Source of the DNA: Paenalcaligenes hominis
Lineage (GTDB): Bacteria > Pseudomonadota > Gammaproteobacteria > Burkholderiales > Burkholderiaceae_B
Assembly (NCBI RefSeq): GCF_011927625.1
Contig: NZ_JAATIZ010000001.1
Span: 310,001-374,000, forward strand
Direction: 5' to 3'
DNA: 64,000 nucleotides
Of the stretch, positions 1-7,473 are shown piece by piece (position 1 is the stretch's first letter; each line of letters starts with the position of its first letter). A program made the position numbers and the translations under genes. Under the pieces are notes generated by a model. It had not been told where the DNA came from and did no database searches. It saw nothing but the letters and a program-made list of their open reading frames with translations.

Positions 1-1557
1 GCGTTGATCTTGGATATTTCGCTGTAACTCAGAAATAAAGGCGCGATCAATTTTAAGAATATGTGCAGGTAGCGATTTTAGATAAGCCAAAGAAGAATAG
101 CCAGTACCAAAATCATCAATGGCTATCCTAAAGCCTGCCGCATTTAATCGATTCAGTTGTTTAAGTGCCATCTCCATATCCAGCATTAAGTCTGACTCGG
201 TAATTTCTAGCTTGAGGGCAGCGGTAGGCAGATCCGATTGCTGAATAGCTTTAATGAGCCAATGCGCAAAATCGGGCTGAACTAATTGCATACTGGAGAC
301 ATTTACCGCTATGGTGAAATCCCGTGGCACATGGTCTTGATCACGCCAACGGCTTAGGGCGGCAATGGCTTGTTGAATCACCCACTTTCCTATGGTGATG
401 ATATCGCCGCTACTTTCAGCAGCGGGAATAAATTCTGAGGGCATAACGCGACCCAGAGAAGGGTGCTCCCAGCGTAATAGAGCTTCTACGCCGATAATTC
501 TTCGGCTTTGTAAGTGAATTTGGGGCTGATAGAGTAAATAAAACTCATCCCGTTCGATAGCTTGGTGGAGGGCATCGCGCAGCTGCACTTTGCGTAACAA
601 CGCACCTTCGATGGATTTGCTGTAAATTTGCCAACCGCCCTCTTGGTGCGGCACCGCCAAAGCGGCTTGGCGGATAAGACGTTCAGGCGTGCTCTGCACC
701 ACGGATCCACTAACCCCTATCTTGGCGCGTACATGCAGCTTAAGTTGCTTCAAGTACAAGGGCGTGTGGATCGTTTCAATAAGGTGCTGAGCTAACTGTG
801 CCGTATTAAGCGTGTCTTCATCGCCTGTAATTAATACAACCCATTGACTTGAAGACCAGACACCAAGTTGTTGAATAAAAGACTCTCCTGCCATTTGAAT
901 GTTGTTGGCAAGTAGACGGCAGGCTTCGTCAGCGATTTCATAGCCATGCAAACTGGCGAGCTCTTCAAGGCCTTCTAAGGCGATAAAAAAGGTAAAGGTA
1001 GAGAGAGAGTGCTGTAAAAGCTGATCTAGCGTTTCCAGAATAACCACTCGATTAGGCAAAGCGGTGACAGGGTCCTGACGAGAAAGTTGGCTGAGCTCGT
1101 GGGTACGGGCCTGGACTACCGTTTCTAGCTCAATATTTTTTTGGGTGCGTTCTTTGATCAAGCGCTGTAAGTGCAGGGTGTTGTGAATACGCTGTATGAC
1201 TTCAATGTGATTGAATGGTTTGCTTAAAAAGTCTTGAGCACCTAGGCTAAGGGCTTGAATGCGCGTAGCTTCGTCGGTCAAAGCACTAAGAATAATGACT
1301 GGCGGCAAGAGCTCGTTGTGTTCTTTTTTAAGTCGGTACAGTAATTCCAGCCCACCAATAGTCGGCATGCGTAAATCCAACAAAATAAGATCGGGCCGTT
1401 GGGTGCGAACCCGTTGTTCAACTAAGAGCGGATTCGTCATGCCTTCGGCATTCACATACCCAACGTCTTCGAGTAAGTGTAGTACGACCTCTACATTGAC
1501 AGCGTTGTCATCCACTACCAAAATGTCGGCCTCGTAAAATACGCCTGAATACATCAT
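1..1557 (-). CDS. Response regulator receiver-GGDEF(degenerate)-EAL protein, 3' end beyond the window
   Basis: I translated this frame by hand; it is open to the left edge, giving about 519 residues. A receiver domain comes first (acidic pair in ILVVDDN, phospho-Asp in LLDLRMP, Lys in FLSKPF). A short coiled linker leads to a GGDEF-like domain that keeps the DPVTALPNR entry motif. Where the GG(D/E)EF signature should be it reads GVWSSSQW, so diguanylate cyclase activity is not expected. The EAL domain is canonical as far as it is present (VEALLRW, NVSSMQL, EITESD, DDFGTGYSS), so it is probably a c-di-GMP phosphodiesterase controlled by phosphorylation. The start ATG sits in the ATGATGA overlap with the stop of the upstream hybrid kinase, which implies translational coupling and a shared pathway. 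Alternative start: the ATG one codon downstream. Confidence 0.9.
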   Translation of the reverse strand, partial: MMYSGVFYEADILVVDDNAVNVEVVLHLLEDVGYVNAEGMTNPLLVEQRVRTQRPDLILLDLRMPTIGGLELLYRLKKEHNELLPPVIILSALTDEATRIQALSLGAQDFLSKPFNHIEVIQRIHNTLHLQRLIKERTQKNIELETVVQARTHELSQLSRQDPVTALPNRVVILETLDQLLQHSLSTFTFFIALEGLEELASLHGYEIADEACRLLANNIQMAGESFIQQLGVWSSSQWVVLITGDEDTLNTAQLAQHLIETIHTPLYLKQLKLHVRAKIGVSGSVVQSTPERLIRQAALAVPHQEGGWQIYSKSIEGALLRKVQLRDALHQAIERDEFYLLYQPQIHLQSRRIIGVEALLRWEHPSLGRVMPSEFIPAAESSGDIITIGKWVIQQAIAALSRWRDQDHVPRDFTIAVNVSSMQLVQPDFAHWLIKAIQQSDLPTAALKLEITESDLMLDMEMALKQLNRLNAAGFRIAIDDFGTGYSSLAYLKSLPAHILKIDRAFISELQRNIQDQR

Positions 1558-4130
1558 GATTCAGTCTCCGTTTGAAGGATACGTTGAATATGCGCACAGA
1601 GGTTCAACATAGGATAGGGTTTAATAAAAAAACCATTACTTTCTGCTTTTTGAGCGCGTGCCAATAAAATAGGATCGGCATGGCTAAGTAATAGGGTAAT
1701 AGGCAGGTGTGACGTCAGCGCATTTTGCTGTAGTAGCCGGTAAAATTGGAACCCCTCCATATCGCGTAGATCAATATTAAGTAAGATAAGAGCAAAAGGT
1801 TGTGAGCAGGCCAGTTCGAAGCCCATTGCTGCTGAGCTAGCATAATGGAAGGCGACGTCAGGTAATTCGCCTTGTAGTAAATCCAGGGTGTGCGGCGCAT
1901 CGGCGTCGCTATCAATAAGAAGTACACGTTGGGTTGGCACGGTAGAGGCCGTAAAATCAGAGGGGGCGGAGGCGTCTTGCCATAGTGGTAACTCAAACCA
2001 AAACTCGCTGCCTTGGCCTACCGTGGACTCCACATGGATTTCACTGCGCAAAAGTTGAATGAGCTTATGCGTAAGCGCCAAGCCCACCCCAGCGCCTTCG
2101 ACTTGAGTTTGCTTTAAAGAGAGACGGTTAAATGGCTCGAAGATGTCTTTGAAATAGCGCCGCTCTATCCCTATGCCAGTATCTTTAATACTGATACGTA
2201 AACGGTCTTGGTGTTGCGTACACCGTATAGTAATAGCACCTTGCGGTTTGTTGTATTTGACGGCGTTGCTTAGTAGGTTTAGCAGGATTTGTTTTAGCCG
2301 TAGTGCATCGGCCCTTACGTAGGACTCGGGCGCGCAGTCCATATGCACATACACCCGGATTTTTTGCGCTTCGGTGGAAACTTGGATGGCTTCTAGCGCC
2401 TCGTTGAGTACGGAATCGACCGGAACGGCTTCCATGCGCACTTGTGTGTGGCCGGCCTCAATTTGGGCCAAGTCTAATAGCTCGTTGATCAGACTCAGCA
2501 AATGTTGACCATTACCGGTGATTTGGGTGACTTGACGCTGTTGGCGTTCGGTGAGTGTGTTGCGACCATTACTCAGTAACTGAGCAAAACCCAATACGGC
2601 ATTAAGCGGTGTGCGTAGCTCGTGGCTCATCACAGAAAGAAAATCGCTTTTGGCTTGACTGGCTTGCTCGGCAATTTCTTTGGCTTGACGCAGTTCCTCG
2701 TGAATGCGCTGTTGCTCGGTAAATTGTCGGTAAAGATTAATCAGCAAGGCGCAGGTAGAGGTAAATGGTTCGAGCCATTGCACTAGATCTTGATCATAAG
2801 GGCGTGGACTATTGGCAATAGCATACATACCAATGACTTGCCCATTATCGTAAATGGGTACACCTAAATAACGACTTAGCACGGCATGACCCATAGGCAA
2901 GGCGTGCTGGTTCGTAGTGGCATTCATTTCATTATGAATCACAATCTGCCCTTGTCTAAAGACATTGGCCAGCAAGTTGTTATCAGAATGCAAAAGCATG
3001 TTGTCTTGACGCAGTTGTTGCATTAAGGCTTGGGACTCAGGACTTTCAGGTAGGCTGCTGATGGCATGCACTTTTAGTGCCATGGTGCCATCAGATTGAT
3101 GCACCACTTCGCCAATCAGGGCATATTCGCTGTGAGTCAGTTGCTTAAGCGCCTCTTTTAAAAAAGACCAAAGCTTGTTGCCCGATAACAGGGCTTTATA
3201 GTCGGTTAAGCCCCGATGCAGCACGTGCAGTAAGTTGCGCTCTTGACGTTGATGTTCTTGTTGGGTTAAGACTTCACGTAGGTCATTGACGACCAGCATA
3301 AACGCATGAGGCTGATCACCAAAAGCGTGTAAAGGGTAGGATTTAATTTGAACGGGAAGCGCACTGCCGTTTTTATGACGCAATTCAAGCGTACGCCCTA
3401 TAGCAAGAGCAGTTAAGTCTGTGTTGAGGTCTAAGGGCATTGAGGTGGCCGTCACGTCGTACAAGAGCTGTGTTAAAGACCGACCCTCAAGCTCTTGCTG
3501 TGTGTAGCCTAAAAGCTGCAGCACGTAATCATTCAGATACTGGATATGGCCTTGAGAGCTAAGCTGCATCACCCCTTTGGCAGCATGGGGTACAGCGGCA
3601 GAGGCACTAGAGGCTACGTGTAAATAGCTTTGTTGTAGCTGCAGAAACTCGGTGTAATGGTGCTCGAAAAGCAAGAGGTGCTCGGCTTGGCTAGCCAACA
3701 AAAGCAACTGCTGTTTTTTTGTGGCATCCCACAACGGTACCTGCGCATCGCATACCACGAGGCTGCCAATGACTTGACCGCAGGGTTTGCGTAAAGGAGC
3801 ACTGGCATAAAAAAGCAAAGGGGGGGCGATTTTTAACAGCGAAGAGTCAGCGTCGAGTTGACGGTAGGCGTCGTAAAAAACGTGAAGCTGACCAGTATTG
3901 AGTGTGTTTTGACATAAAGATAACGAAAACGTTAACTCGGTTTGCTCTAAACCATGAATAGCTTTAAGGACAAATTGGTCATAATTGCGTACACAGATCC
4001 AAGCATAGGACAACTGAAACACCGAGGCAGCCAACTGGGCTAAGTTTGTAAAAGCTAATTCAGTGCCTAAAGGAAGTGCTAAGGCTGGCTCGGGAGATGG
4101 CAGTAGCGTAAGAGTAGGCTCGAGTGACAT
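1554..4130 (-). CDS. Hybrid sensor histidine kinase (GAF-PAS-GAF-HisKA-HATPase-REC)
   Basis: The protein has 858 residues and no membrane segment, so it is a cytoplasmic sensor. In order: a GAF-like N-terminus (about 25-160), a PAS domain (about 185-290, YLNDYVLQLLGYTQQELEG), a second GAF (about 310-465), a coiled stretch, HisKA with the H-box SHELRTPLNAVLGF (His503), and an HATPase with N-box NLLSNAVKYN, G1 DTGIGI and G2 GAGVGLALT. A C-terminal receiver follows. In it the residue expected to be the phospho-acceptor is Asn785 (ILLNIDLRDMEG); the acidic pair (DSD) and the late Lys (FIKPYP) are kept. The internal receiver is therefore probably not phosphorylated, and phosphate more likely goes to the receiver of the overlapping GGDEF/EAL gene. 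The ligand sensed is unknown. Confidence 0.9.
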   Translation of the reverse strand: MSLEPTLTLLPSPEPALALPLGTELAFTNLAQLAASVFQLSYAWICVRNYDQFVLKAIHGLEQTELTFSLSLCQNTLNTGQLHVFYDAYRQLDADSSLLKIAPPLLFYASAPLRKPCGQVIGSLVVCDAQVPLWDATKKQQLLLLASQAEHLLLFEHHYTEFLQLQQSYLHVASSASAAVPHAAKGVMQLSSQGHIQYLNDYVLQLLGYTQQELEGRSLTQLLYDVTATSMPLDLNTDLTALAIGRTLELRHKNGSALPVQIKSYPLHAFGDQPHAFMLVVNDLREVLTQQEHQRQERNLLHVLHRGLTDYKALLSGNKLWSFLKEALKQLTHSEYALIGEVVHQSDGTMALKVHAISSLPESPESQALMQQLRQDNMLLHSDNNLLANVFRQGQIVIHNEMNATTNQHALPMGHAVLSRYLGVPIYDNGQVIGMYAIANSPRPYDQDLVQWLEPFTSTCALLINLYRQFTEQQRIHEELRQAKEIAEQASQAKSDFLSVMSHELRTPLNAVLGFAQLLSNGRNTLTERQQRQVTQITGNGQHLLSLINELLDLAQIEAGHTQVRMEAVPVDSVLNEALEAIQVSTEAQKIRVYVHMDCAPESYVRADALRLKQILLNLLSNAVKYNKPQGAITIRCTQHQDRLRISIKDTGIGIERRYFKDIFEPFNRLSLKQTQVEGAGVGLALTHKLIQLLRSEIHVESTVGQGSEFWFELPLWQDASAPSDFTASTVPTQRVLLIDSDADAPHTLDLLQGELPDVAFHYASSAAMGFELACSQPFALILLNIDLRDMEGFQFYRLLQQNALTSHLPITLLLSHADPILLARAQKAESNGFFIKPYPMLNLCAHIQRILQTETES

Positions 4131-4438
4131 AAACGCCTCGTATGGGTACGAACCGATCCTATGAGATTAGGAGTAATCGGTGTTCTGTGCAAGGTAAAAG
4201 GCAATAAATTTTTTCTATTTATTTCTTATTCATTATTATTACTAGTATTTCACTAGTTTTAAAGTCTGATCTTTACTTATACCTAGAAACCCACCTGATT
4301 CAAATGCATCTAAGGGCTAAAGTTGTATCCATTGGTATGGGGGTGAGCCAATTAAATGAAAAAATATGCTTAGTTTTGGGCTCTAACGAAGCAAAAACCA
4401 ATACTAAACTGATAAAAGTTGTAATGATTGGCGCGTAT
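4131..4438. other. AT-rich intergenic region
   Basis: This 308-base gap has no convincing coding frame. It should hold the promoter of the hybrid kinase, which reads leftward. One visible symmetry is ACTAGT-ATTTC-ACTAGT at 4241-4257, which may be an operator or chance in AT-rich DNA. I recognise nothing else in it. Confidence 0.4.
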
Positions 4439-4633
4439 TTATTTGGTTTGCTTTAAGCGCCAAAGTAAGTGAGGAAGATTCAAACCTACGACTGTACGAA
4501 TATTTTCTGTAGCGCACTCTGGACACTGCCGGTAGTGAAGACGAGCAGAGGGGGTATCAGGACTGCTAGGAATATATTTTTTCCAATTACAGTCATTACA
4601 GATCAAAGCACAAGGCATTTGCCGTCTATGCAT
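4439..4633 (-). CDS. Small putative zinc-ribbon protein
   Basis: I chose the ATG at 4633, giving about 64 residues; a GTG further upstream (4684) would add 17 residues but has no ribosome binding site. Two CxxC pairs (CNDC near the N-terminus, CPEC about 30 residues later) have the spacing of a zinc ribbon. The C-terminus is basic and slightly hydrophobic. I do not recognise a family. The gene stands alone between AT-rich spacers. It could be a nucleic-acid-binding or redox-responsive small protein, but the four cysteines are the only functional hint. Confidence 0.45.
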   Translation of the reverse strand: MHRRQMPCALICNDCNWKKYIPSSPDTPSARLHYRQCPECATENIRTVVGLNLPHLLWRLKQTK

Positions 4634-4985
4634 GGTTGACTCAAGCCTAATAAATAATAAATTAAACGCAGCCCTACAGAACACATTGAGAATTTATATT
4701 AGTAAATAATAAAAATGTTGCTGTGTATTTTATTGAATTAGTTAATATTTAATTATTAATGTAGTGATTATTTTATCCTTAAAATAATTAAAGGCAACGT
4801 TATTCACTTGTACTTTAATAAAATTAACATAAGCTTATTCTCTAATAGGCTGTCATTGCATTCGTAGGTCATTATGCACAGCAGGATTGAACCCCAGTAG
4901 TATTTAGTTTCATTTTTCGATGGATGGGTTAAGAGATCTGTGGTGCTTTTTCGGAACGAGGTGGCATCAAATAGGCAGTGTAGTT
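4634..4985. other. AT-rich intergenic region upstream of the FecR-like gene
   Basis: About 350 bases, very AT-rich between 4690 and 4830, with no supported gene. It probably holds the divergent promoters for the zinc-ribbon gene (leftward) and the FecR-like gene (rightward). An in-frame ATG at 4920 would extend the FecR-like protein by 22 residues. It has no ribosome binding site, and the added residues do not look like a signal sequence. Confidence 0.4.
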
Positions 4986-5501
4986 ATGTTCGAGTCTTTA
5001 TTAAGTGGTTCACGTGTGCAACAGGCTATGGCGACAAAGCGCTGGGTTTGGCTGCATTGGGTGCTAGTATTGGCAGGGGCGGGTTTTATTGCGTTATTAG
5101 GTTTTTATAGTTATCAAAGCACGCAGCCTTATTTTCATACTTTTTACACTACACCACATACTGCTGCGGGCTATCACTTGCCTGATGGCACCACCGTGCA
5201 ACTACACCAACACGGCGTCATGCAGGTACGGCTCTTTGAGCGCCGGCGTACTGCAGAGCTGGTCTCTGGCACGGCACAGGTTGTCGTTCAGCCCCACACT
5301 GATCGCCCCTTTCAGCTTAGGATGGGGCCGGTGCATATACACACGCAGGGCGCACACGTTATTGCCAAACACAACCCCAGTCATAACCGAATAGACGTTC
5401 AACTCGTGGCGGGTGCAGCGCAGTTAGTCGTGGGCCGCTGGTGGCCCAAACACTATCAGCTGCAGGCAGGGCAGCGTTTTACGTGGCCCCTGCCTGAATA
5501 A
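4986..5501 (+). CDS. FecR-domain membrane protein (orphan)
   Basis: From the ATG at 4986 (AGGCAG 7 bases upstream) the protein has 171 residues. It has a short cytoplasmic N-terminus, one membrane segment (WVWLHWVLVLAGAGFIALLG, about 20-40), and then a periplasmic FecR-like beta domain. Typical motifs are YHLPDGTTVQLHQHG, ELVSGTAQVVV, FQLRMGPVHIHTQG and LVAGAAQLVV. In classical systems FecR relays a signal from a TonB-dependent receptor to an ECF sigma factor. Neither is next to this gene, and the N-terminal sigma-binding part is very short, so it is an orphan or a structural relative. It is followed directly by an IS element, so a partner may have been lost. Confidence 0.75.
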   Translation: MFESLLSGSRVQQAMATKRWVWLHWVLVLAGAGFIALLGFYSYQSTQPYFHTFYTTPHTAAGYHLPDGTTVQLHQHGVMQVRLFERRRTAELVSGTAQVVVQPHTDRPFQLRMGPVHIHTQGAHVIAKHNPSHNRIDVQLVAGAAQLVVGRWWPKHYQLQAGQRFTWPLPE

Positions 5502-5585
5502 CTCTTTTCTGCTGTAAATGAAGAAAATATTGACGTAATTTATTGACATCCTCTCCGCCCTAAAGGGCAGGGATTCCTACGGCGC

Positions 5586-6806
5586 TCAAGGGAGGCATTG
5601 AGCCGCCTCTATGTCGCTTCGGTGGGTTCCTGCTGCTGGCGGCCTGACTGCACCACTCACTTCACAGGCGAATCGGGCGTGTCCCGCCCTTAAAACATTG
5701 ATTGCGCCGACAAGATCGGCGTTTTCCTCGACACCACACTCAACACATCGGAACTGCGTTTGCGTAGGACGATTTGCTTTATGGCAATGCCCACACTCAG
5801 GGCAGGTCTGACTGGTGTAGTGCGGGGGTACAGCGACAAGCCAACCCCCTGTCCACGCCAGTTTGTAGTCTAGCTGACGGCGGAACTCGAACCAGCCTTG
5901 ATCCAAGATGGCTTTATTCAGACCGGACTTGGCCCGAACGTTTCGCCCCGGTTGCTCGGTTGTGCCTGCTGCCGACTTGCTCATGTGGCTTACCTTTAAG
6001 TCCTCAATACACACCATCGCGTGGTTTTGGCTGATTGTGGTCGTGGCTTTATGTAGGTAGTCGCGGCGGGCGTTGCCGATGCGGGAGTGAATACGCTGGA
6101 CGCGGGTTTTTGCCTTCTCCCAGTTGTGGCTGAATTTGATTTTGCGGCTTAATGCTTGTTGTGCTTTACGCAATGCAACTTCGTGCTTCTTAAAGCTATT
6201 AAGGGGTGCGTAGTAGGTGCCGTCTGAGAGCGTGGCAAAGCGGGCGATGCCCATGTCGATGCCAACCGCTGACGTTCCTTGCGGAGCCGGTTGCTCGACG
6301 TCACGTTCGGTCTGGATGCTGATGAACCATTTGCCTGCCTTATGACTCACGGTGACGTTTTTCACCGTGCCCAGTACCTCGCGACTGTTGCGGTAGCGTA
6401 CCCAGCCCAGTTTCGGCAGAAAGATACGGCTGTTTTCCTGATCGAGTTGGCAGCCTTGCGGGTAGCGGAAACGGTCTGACTGGCCTTTTTTCTTGAAGCG
6501 GGGAAAAGCTGCGCGTTTGGCAAAGAAATTCTTGTAGGCACGCTCGAGGTCTTTAAGCGCTTGCTGCAAACATTGACTTGGCGATTGTTTCAGCCATTCG
6601 GTTTCCTTATCCTTCTTCCAAACGGGCAGGAAATTAGCCAGAACGGTATAGCTGAATTTCGTCGTGCTGTCGGCGGCATAACGGTCTTTTTGCCACGCTA
6701 ACGCCCTATTGAACACGAAACGACACGCACCGGCAAAGCGGCGCATATCGCGTCGCTGAGCGCCGTTAGGCGTGAGCTCGTATTGATAGGCTTGCAATCG
6801 TTTCAT
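5586..6806 (-). CDS. tnpB: TnpB, IS605-family RNA-guided nuclease-like protein
   Basis: From the ATG at 6806 the protein has 406 residues, a full length for TnpB. Order: N-terminal OrfB helical/OB region (MKRLQAYQYELTPNGAQ, CRFVFNRALAW), then a split RuvC nuclease with all three acidic residues (Asp184 in GIDMGIARF, Glu268 in CIEDLK, Asp364 in NADLVGA). A four-Cys zinc finger (CPEC...CVEC) precedes the last Asp, followed by a basic C-terminal tail. Nothing in the sequence suggests inactivation. TnpB proteins of this type are known RNA-guided DNA nucleases that keep the element at its excision site. Here the partner transposase is dead, so tnpB could be moved only in trans. Confidence 0.93.
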   Translation of the reverse strand: MKRLQAYQYELTPNGAQRRDMRRFAGACRFVFNRALAWQKDRYAADSTTKFSYTVLANFLPVWKKDKETEWLKQSPSQCLQQALKDLERAYKNFFAKRAAFPRFKKKGQSDRFRYPQGCQLDQENSRIFLPKLGWVRYRNSREVLGTVKNVTVSHKAGKWFISIQTERDVEQPAPQGTSAVGIDMGIARFATLSDGTYYAPLNSFKKHEVALRKAQQALSRKIKFSHNWEKAKTRVQRIHSRIGNARRDYLHKATTTISQNHAMVCIEDLKVSHMSKSAAGTTEQPGRNVRAKSGLNKAILDQGWFEFRRQLDYKLAWTGGWLVAVPPHYTSQTCPECGHCHKANRPTQTQFRCVECGVEENADLVGAINVLRAGHARFACEVSGAVRPPAAGTHRSDIEAAQCLP

Positions 6807-6827
6807 GCTAAAAATTATACGTAGTCT

Positions 6828-7093
6828 ATGAAGAAAAACAACGCCATTAGACGCGGTAGACACTGTGTTTTTAACATGCACGTTCACTTGGTCTTTGTGA
6901 CAAAGTACCGCCGTGGTGTGTTCACTAAAGACGTGCTGGATGATTCGCAAAAAGAAGCATCCGAGTATTCACAACAAATTATGGGGCGGTGCTCTCTGGT
7001 CGCCTAGCTACTTTGCCGGAAGTTGTGGCGGTGCGACTATCGAGATCGTCCGACAAGACATTGAGCAACAACAGACGCCAAGCGGATACGAAG
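6828..7093 (+). pseudogene. tnpA: tnpA (Y1 HUH transposase) remnant with internal deletion
   Basis: The frame from ATG 6828 gives a typical IS200-like TnpA N-terminus (RRGRHCVFNMHVHLVFVTKYRR). Homology then jumps at about 6940 into another frame, which encodes the family C-terminus (PSIHNKLWGGALWSPSYF, SCGGATIEIVRQDIEQQQTP). The central region with the HUH metal-binding motif is deleted, probably some 50-60 codons, with a frame change. The catalytic tyrosine, expected in a R/KQYIEQQ context, is Asp (RQDIEQQ). The gene therefore has both a structural deletion and a lost active-site residue, and cannot make a working transposase. The upstream frame ends at a TAG soon after the junction. Confidence 0.85.
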
Positions 7094-7163
7094 ACGCTAG
7101 CGCGTCCGCGCTATTCATCTCCGCCCTGAACGGCGGGGTTTTCCGCGCAGTCTGATAAAAGAT

Positions 7164-7406
7164 TTAATTATCCAATGTTAGTTGGGCCTTTTCACGGCAT
7201 TGATCCCAATTAGCACCTTGAGAGTAATGTTTCAACCATTCAAGCCCGGTTTGCTGGATACTAATGGCTTGGTCGCTATCTATTTCCATATCCATTTTCT
7301 CTGCTAGACGAACAATAGCGTCTACATCATTTAAGGTGGCAGTGGCGTGTTGTTCGTCGGGAGCCTGCTGAATAATATGATCCAGAATTCCAAATAATGA
7401 ACGCAT
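7164..7406 (-). CDS. Small hypothetical acidic protein
   Basis: An 80-residue acidic, mostly helical protein; the ATG at 7406 has a good AGGAG site 7-8 bases upstream. There is no signal peptide or membrane segment and no cysteine pair. Typical stretches are SLFGILDHIIQQAPDEQ, VDAIVRLAEKMDMEID and GLEWLKHYSQGANWDQCREK. I do not recognise the family. It lies between the IS element and umuC on the umuC strand, about 65 bases after umuC ends, so it could be read from the SOS promoter, but a separate promoter is equally possible. Confidence 0.6.
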   Translation of the reverse strand: MRSLFGILDHIIQQAPDEQHATATLNDVDAIVRLAEKMDMEIDSDQAISIQQTGLEWLKHYSQGANWDQCREKAQLTLDN

Positions 7407-7473
7407 GCATTAGTCTCCTTGAAAGGATAATAGAGCGTTCTATTCTATAGGTAAATCTAGAGTTAAGCTCAGG

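Larger units (their letters stand above)
5545..7155. mobile_element. IS200/IS605-family element with intact tnpB and defective tnpA
   Basis: The element holds divergent tnpB (minus) and a tnpA remnant (plus), with start codons about 20 bases apart, as in IS605-type elements. Each end carries a short palindrome: GCCC-TAAA-GGGC at 5558-5569, beyond the 3' end of tnpB, and CCGCC-CTGAAC-GGCGG at 7121-7136, beyond tnpA. There are no terminal inverted repeats or target duplication, as expected for this family. Exact ends cannot be fixed without an empty site, so the coordinates are estimates. The side downstream of tnpB should encode the overlapping guide RNA (reRNA/omegaRNA), whose guide would come from sequence just left of about 5545. 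Confidence 0.8.

Noticed and set aside
7059-7155. Extension of the tnpA downstream frame to 7155 as a real C-terminus
   Set aside because: Family homology stops near 7093; the remainder is the element end with its palindrome.
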